In this document: positions 31,676 to 34,500 of the stretch, in pieces | How positions within the stretch are numbered: position 1 is the first letter of the stretch | How the letters are laid out: the number at the start of each line of letters is the position of its first letter | DNA from: JAJZJT01 sp049964655 | GTDB lineage: Bacteria > Actinomycetota > Acidimicrobiia > Acidimicrobiales > RAAP-2 | DNA length: 34,500 nucleotides | Direction: 5' to 3' | Assembly: GCA_049964655.1 (NCBI GenBank) | Contig: JBMFXC010000020.1 | Span: 1 to 34,500, forward strand | Program-made: the position numbers and the translations under genes | Notes under the pieces: generated by a model | What the model was told of the DNA's origin: nothing | Seen by the model: the letters and a program-made list of their open reading frames with translations, nothing else | Database searches by the model: none

Positions 31676-32508
31676 CGGAGCAACCAGCTCGCGGGCGGCC
31701 GTCGGGCGGGGCCGGCGACGCGGAGAACGCCACTCCGGTCGACCAGCGGGCGTGGCTGGCCAGTCGGCTGCCGGAGGTCGGTCGCGTCTTCCGAGGTTCG
31801 GCGCGGGTCCGCCTCGGCGACGCGAGGCCCGGCCGGCGGGCTCGCCTCGACGCCCTCGCCCGGTTGCTCCAAGACGTTGCGGAGGACGACGCGGCGGACG
31901 CGGACGTGGGCGACGACGTCGGGTGGATGTTGCGTCGCACGGCCATGGTGGTGGAGCGCGTTCCGGTGCTGGGTGAGCACCTCGAGCTCGCCACCTTCTG
32001 CTCGGCCACCGGTGGCCGGTGGGCCGAGCGCACGACGCTGGTGACCGGCGAGCGTGGCGCTCGGGTGACGGCGCGGGCCGTCTGGGTGGCGATCGACCGA
32101 CGCTCGGGGGCGCCGGCTCGGCTGGGCGAGCGGTTCGGGGCGACCTATGGGCCGTCGGCCGGTGGGCGACGAGTGCGCCTTCGGCTCGAGCTGCCCGGGC
32201 CGCCGGAGGGTGCACGGCACCCGAAGGGGCGACCCTGGCCGCTTCGGATCGCCGACCTCGACGTCTGGGGGCACGCCAACAACGCCGTGGCGTGGGAAGC
32301 CGTCGAGGACGCGCTCGACGAGGACCCGCCCGAGCCGTTCGCTGCCGTGGTCGAGCACCCCGCTTCCCTCCTTCTCGAGGCGGTGCCCTGGCTGCTGGTG
32401 GTCGACGACGACCAGGCCCGCCATCTGTGGCTGGTGGACGGCAGAGACGGTCGGGTGCTGACAGCGGGCTGGTTCGGGCCACCCGGCGGAGGTGGCCCGA
32501 CCGGGTAG
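31672..32508 (+). CDS. Acyl-ACP thioesterase-like double hotdog protein
   Basis: A 278-aa protein resembling FatA/acyl-ACP thioesterases, which release fatty acids from acyl carrier protein. The first hotdog includes DVGWMLRRTAMVVERVP and TTLVTGERGARVTARAVWVAI. The second starts at DLDVWGHANNAVAWEAVED, the equivalent of the catalytic DxNxHxNN segment, here with Trp for the first Asn. The ATG at 31672 overlaps the stop of the dimethylformamidase-like gene (ATGA). Its TAG stop lies inside the first unit of the 14-bp tandem repeat. Activity is likely but the substrate is not known. Confidence 0.82.
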   Translation: MTEQPARGRPSGGAGDAENATPVDQRAWLASRLPEVGRVFRGSARVRLGDARPGRRARLDALARLLQDVAEDDAADADVGDDVGWMLRRTAMVVERVPVLGEHLELATFCSATGGRWAERTTLVTGERGARVTARAVWVAIDRRSGAPARLGERFGATYGPSAGGRRVRLRLELPGPPEGARHPKGRPWPLRIADLDVWGHANNAVAWEAVEDALDEDPPEPFAAVVEHPASLLLEAVPWLLVVDDDQARHLWLVDGRDGRVLTAGWFGPPGGGGPTG

Positions 32509-32688
32509 CTCCCAACCGGTAGCTCCCAACCGGTAGCTCCCAACCGNNNNNNNNNNNNNNNNNNNNNNNNNNNNNNNNNNNNNNNNNNNNNNNNNNNNNN
32601 NNNNNNNNNNNNNNNNNNNNNNNNNNNNNNNNNNNNNNNNNNNNNNGGTAGCTCCCAACCGGTAGCTCCCAACCGGTAGCTCCCAACC
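32504..32688. repeat. 14-bp minisatellite interrupted by an assembly gap
   Basis: GGTAGCTCCCAACC is repeated without error three times before the gap (32504, 32518, 32532) and three times after (32647, 32661, 32675). The true copy number is unknown. The first unit contains the stop codon of the thioesterase-like gene. It is followed by an imperfect 11-bp direct repeat, GGGAACATCGG (32691-32701) and GGGAATATCGG (32706-32716). There are no spacers, so this is not a CRISPR array. Confidence 0.95.
32547..32646. other. Assembly gap of 100 N
   Basis: Exactly 100 undetermined bases, the usual placeholder for a gap of unknown size, lie within identical tandem repeats. The assembler probably failed to resolve the repeat. 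Confidence 0.98.
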
Positions 32689-32790
32689 GTGGGAACATCG
32701 GCCGAGGGAATATCGGCGCCGGACCCGGCAACGGCGTGGCACCGGGCACCGGTGCAGCCACCCGGTCGCCACCGAGCTGAAGGGGAAGCG

Positions 32791-34335
32791 ATGAAGGGGA
32801 AGCGGAGCGTGGCTGCCGTGGTGGCGTCAGCTGTCGCCGGGCTGGCGGCCTTCGACCGGATCCAGCGGCGCCAGGCTGTCTGGCGGAACTACCCGGTCAT
32901 CGGTCACGGGAGGAACCTCGTGCAGCTGGTGGGCCCCGAGATGCGTCAGTACTGGTTCGCCCGTGACGACGAGGAGAAGCCGTTCAACCGCGACCAGCGG
33001 ACCTGGGTGGCAACCTCGGCCGAACGGCGGAACAACTACTTCGGCTTCGGGACCGACGAGGACCTCGAGTCTTCTCCGAACTGGCTGATCTTCCGACAAT
33101 CCGCCTTTCCCCTTCCCGCTGTGCCGGCGGGTTTCGACGCGTTGCCCGGGGCGAAGGTGCTCGGAGGCCCTCGCCGGCGCACCCACGCGTTCCGACCGGC
33201 GTCGGCCTTCAACGTCTCTGCGATGAGCTTCGGTTCCCTGTCTGGTCCCGCCGTCGAGGCCATCAACCGGGGAGCCGGACTGGCGGCGTGCTGGCAGAAC
33301 ACCGGTGAGGGCGGCCTGTCGGAGCACCACCGGCACGGAGGTGACCTCGTCTTCCAGGTCGGCACGGGCTACTTCGGCTGCCGGGACGCCTCTGGACGCT
33401 TCGACCTTGCCCGGCTCGTCGACCTGGTGGCCTCGGCCCCGGTGAAGGCCATCGAGGTCAAGCTCTCCCAAGGGGCGAAACCAGGGCTCGGCGGGGTGCT
33501 CCCCGCAGCCAAGGTGAGCCCGGAGATCGCCCGCCTCCGAGGCGTCGACATCGGCGCCGACTGCGTCAGCCCGGCTGCCCACACGGCCTTCGGTGACGTG
33601 TCGTCCCTGCTCGACTTCGTCGAGACCGTGGCGACAGCGACCGGTTTGCCGGTGGGGATCAAGTCGGCCGTGGGCGAGCTCGGGTTCTGGCGCACGTTGG
33701 CCCGGGCCATGGCTGACGACCCTGGCCGGGGAGTCGACTTCATCACCGTCGACGGAGGTGAGGGCGGGACCGGCGCAGCACCACTGGTCTTCGCCGACCA
33801 CGTCGCCCTGCCCCTCAAGATCGCCCTCTCCAAGGTGTTCGCCGTCTTCGCCGACCTCGGCATCGACGACCGGGTCACGTTCGTGGCGTCAGGAAAGCTG
33901 GGCTTTCCCGACGCGGCACTCCTGGCCTTCTCGCTCGGTGCGGACCTGGTCAACATCGGCCGGGAGGCCATGCTCTCCATCGGCTGCATCCAAGCCCGCA
34001 AGTGCCACACTGGGCGTTGCCCGGTGGGCGTGGCGACCCAGTCGTCCTACCGCTCCTCCGGGCTCGACCCCGCCCTGAAGTCCGTCCGTTTCGCCAACTA
34101 CCTCTCGACGCTCCGTCACGAGACGCTCATGGTGACCAGGGCGTGCGGCGAAGTCCACCCTGCCTTCGTGTCGGCGGAGCATCTCGAGATCCTCGACGGC
34201 CGCTTCGGCTCGAGCTCGGTCCGCGAGTTGTTCGGCTACAAGCCCGAGTGGGGGCTGCCCGGCGAGGAGGCGGGCCGGGCCATCCGTGACCTGATGCGCG
34301 AGCTCGAGACGTCACGGCACCCGACTGCCACGTAG
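32791..34335 (+). CDS. FMN-binding glutamate synthase-family protein
   Basis: A 514-aa relative of the central and FMN domains of glutamate synthase, without the glutaminase domain. The N-terminal helix (about 5-20) and RRQAVWRNYPVIGHGRNLVQ resemble membrane-anchored family members. The FMN barrel shows AMSFGSLSGPAVEAINRGA, NTGEGGLSEHH, EVKLSQGAKPGLGG and VDGGEGGTGAAPL. Cysteines C399, C405 and C410 (GCIQARKCHTGRCPVG) would bind a 3Fe-4S cluster. The electron donor and true reaction are unknown, since stand-alone members are not proven glutamate synthases. ATG 32791 has an AAGGGG ribosome site. Confidence 0.92.
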   Translation: MKGKRSVAAVVASAVAGLAAFDRIQRRQAVWRNYPVIGHGRNLVQLVGPEMRQYWFARDDEEKPFNRDQRTWVATSAERRNNYFGFGTDEDLESSPNWLIFRQSAFPLPAVPAGFDALPGAKVLGGPRRRTHAFRPASAFNVSAMSFGSLSGPAVEAINRGAGLAACWQNTGEGGLSEHHRHGGDLVFQVGTGYFGCRDASGRFDLARLVDLVASAPVKAIEVKLSQGAKPGLGGVLPAAKVSPEIARLRGVDIGADCVSPAAHTAFGDVSSLLDFVETVATATGLPVGIKSAVGELGFWRTLARAMADDPGRGVDFITVDGGEGGTGAAPLVFADHVALPLKIALSKVFAVFADLGIDDRVTFVASGKLGFPDAALLAFSLGADLVNIGREAMLSIGCIQARKCHTGRCPVGVATQSSYRSSGLDPALKSVRFANYLSTLRHETLMVTRACGEVHPAFVSAEHLEILDGRFGSSSVRELFGYKPEWGLPGEEAGRAIRDLMRELETSRHPTAT

Positions 34336-34367
34336 CATCGTCCTCGGACAGCTCCGAGAGGAGGGCG

Positions 34368-34500
34368 ATGGGCCGGTACTCGAAGGCCATCTCGCAAGCG
34401 ACGGGCTGGGCGACATCCGGCGTCGACGGGTTCGATGGCGTCGCTCGGTACGCGATGGCGGTCCTGATCTGGTCTGCGGCGGTCCTGTGGATCGCTGCGC
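34368..34500 (+). CDS. Start of an unidentified protein (partial, runs off the window)
   Basis: ATG 34368 is preceded by a strong ribosome site (GAGAGGAGGG) and the frame stays open to the window end, giving 44 residues. The N-terminus MGRYSKAISQATGW is followed by what looks like the beginning of a hydrophobic helix (AMAVLIWSAAVLWIAA). Too little is present for a family call. It lies 32 bases after the glutamate-synthase-like gene. Confidence 0.65.
   Translation, partial: MGRYSKAISQATGWATSGVDGFDGVARYAMAVLIWSAAVLWIAA

Noticed and set aside
32504..32688. CRISPR array
   Set aside because: The units are 14 bp and directly adjacent with no spacers, and no cas genes are in the window.
31465..32772. 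Minus-strand frame with repeated LPVGSY-type peptides across the tandem repeat
   Set aside because: The 14-bp unit has no stop in that frame, so any reading gives a 14-residue repeat. It is antisense to two supported genes and crosses the gap.

Overview
This 34.5 kb window is GC-rich bacterial DNA. It reads as an actinobacterium, possibly of the class Acidimicrobiia (inference). The signs are an FtsR-like MerR regulator, many GTG starts, GTGA/ATGA gene overlaps, TANNNT -10 boxes placed a few bases before start codons, and a tRNA gene with an encoded CCA. A run of exactly 100 N inside a tandem repeat shows that it comes from a draft scaffold.

Layout. 1-1960: end of an unidentified gene, the ribosome-assembly GTPase der, and a small zinc-ribbon membrane protein. 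2007-4852 (minus): a three-gene flavin electron-export module (haem/FAD reductase, FMN-binding protein, ApbE flavinyltransferase). 4990-7218: an MFS transporter divergent from a FabG-like reductase. 7443-9802: an accessory-looking stretch with tRNA-Pro(GGG), an orphan SLATT-like four-helix membrane protein, a 26-bp tandem repeat and a TacA/TacT toxin-antitoxin pair with a readable operator and promoter. 10143-13169: a sulfide:quinone oxidoreductase behind a clear palindromic operator, then a succinate-semialdehyde dehydrogenase. 13220-15435 (minus): a nitroreductase and a GAF-EAL c-di-GMP phosphodiesterase. 15689-17277: a class II aldolase/adducin-type protein coupled to a SCO-like lipoprotein that lacks the copper-binding cysteines.

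17329-22529 (minus): glycine cleavage genes gcvT, gcvPA and gcvPB (no gcvH), preceded by an FtsR-like MerR regulator coupled to a small nuclease-fold protein. 22698-25840 (minus): a gamma-carbonic-anhydrase-like protein, a biotinyl-carboxyltransferase fusion, and a coiled-coil protein. 26059-26837 (minus): a Cys-rich mini-protein coupled to a methyltransferase. 27062-34500 (plus): a TrmH-type RNA methyltransferase, a K+ channel with an RCK-like tail, an unknown protein, a secreted N,N-dimethylformamidase-like protein coupled to an acyl-ACP thioesterase-like protein, a 14-bp minisatellite broken by the assembly gap, an FMN-binding glutamate-synthase-like protein, and the start of one more gene.

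Most of the window is ordinary metabolism. The best candidates for something less described are the flavinylation module, the orphan SLATT-like protein beside tRNA-Pro and TacAT, the cysteine-less SCO protein, the BCCP-CT fusion, the repeat shared by two distant promoter regions, and the minisatellite that contains a gene's stop codon.
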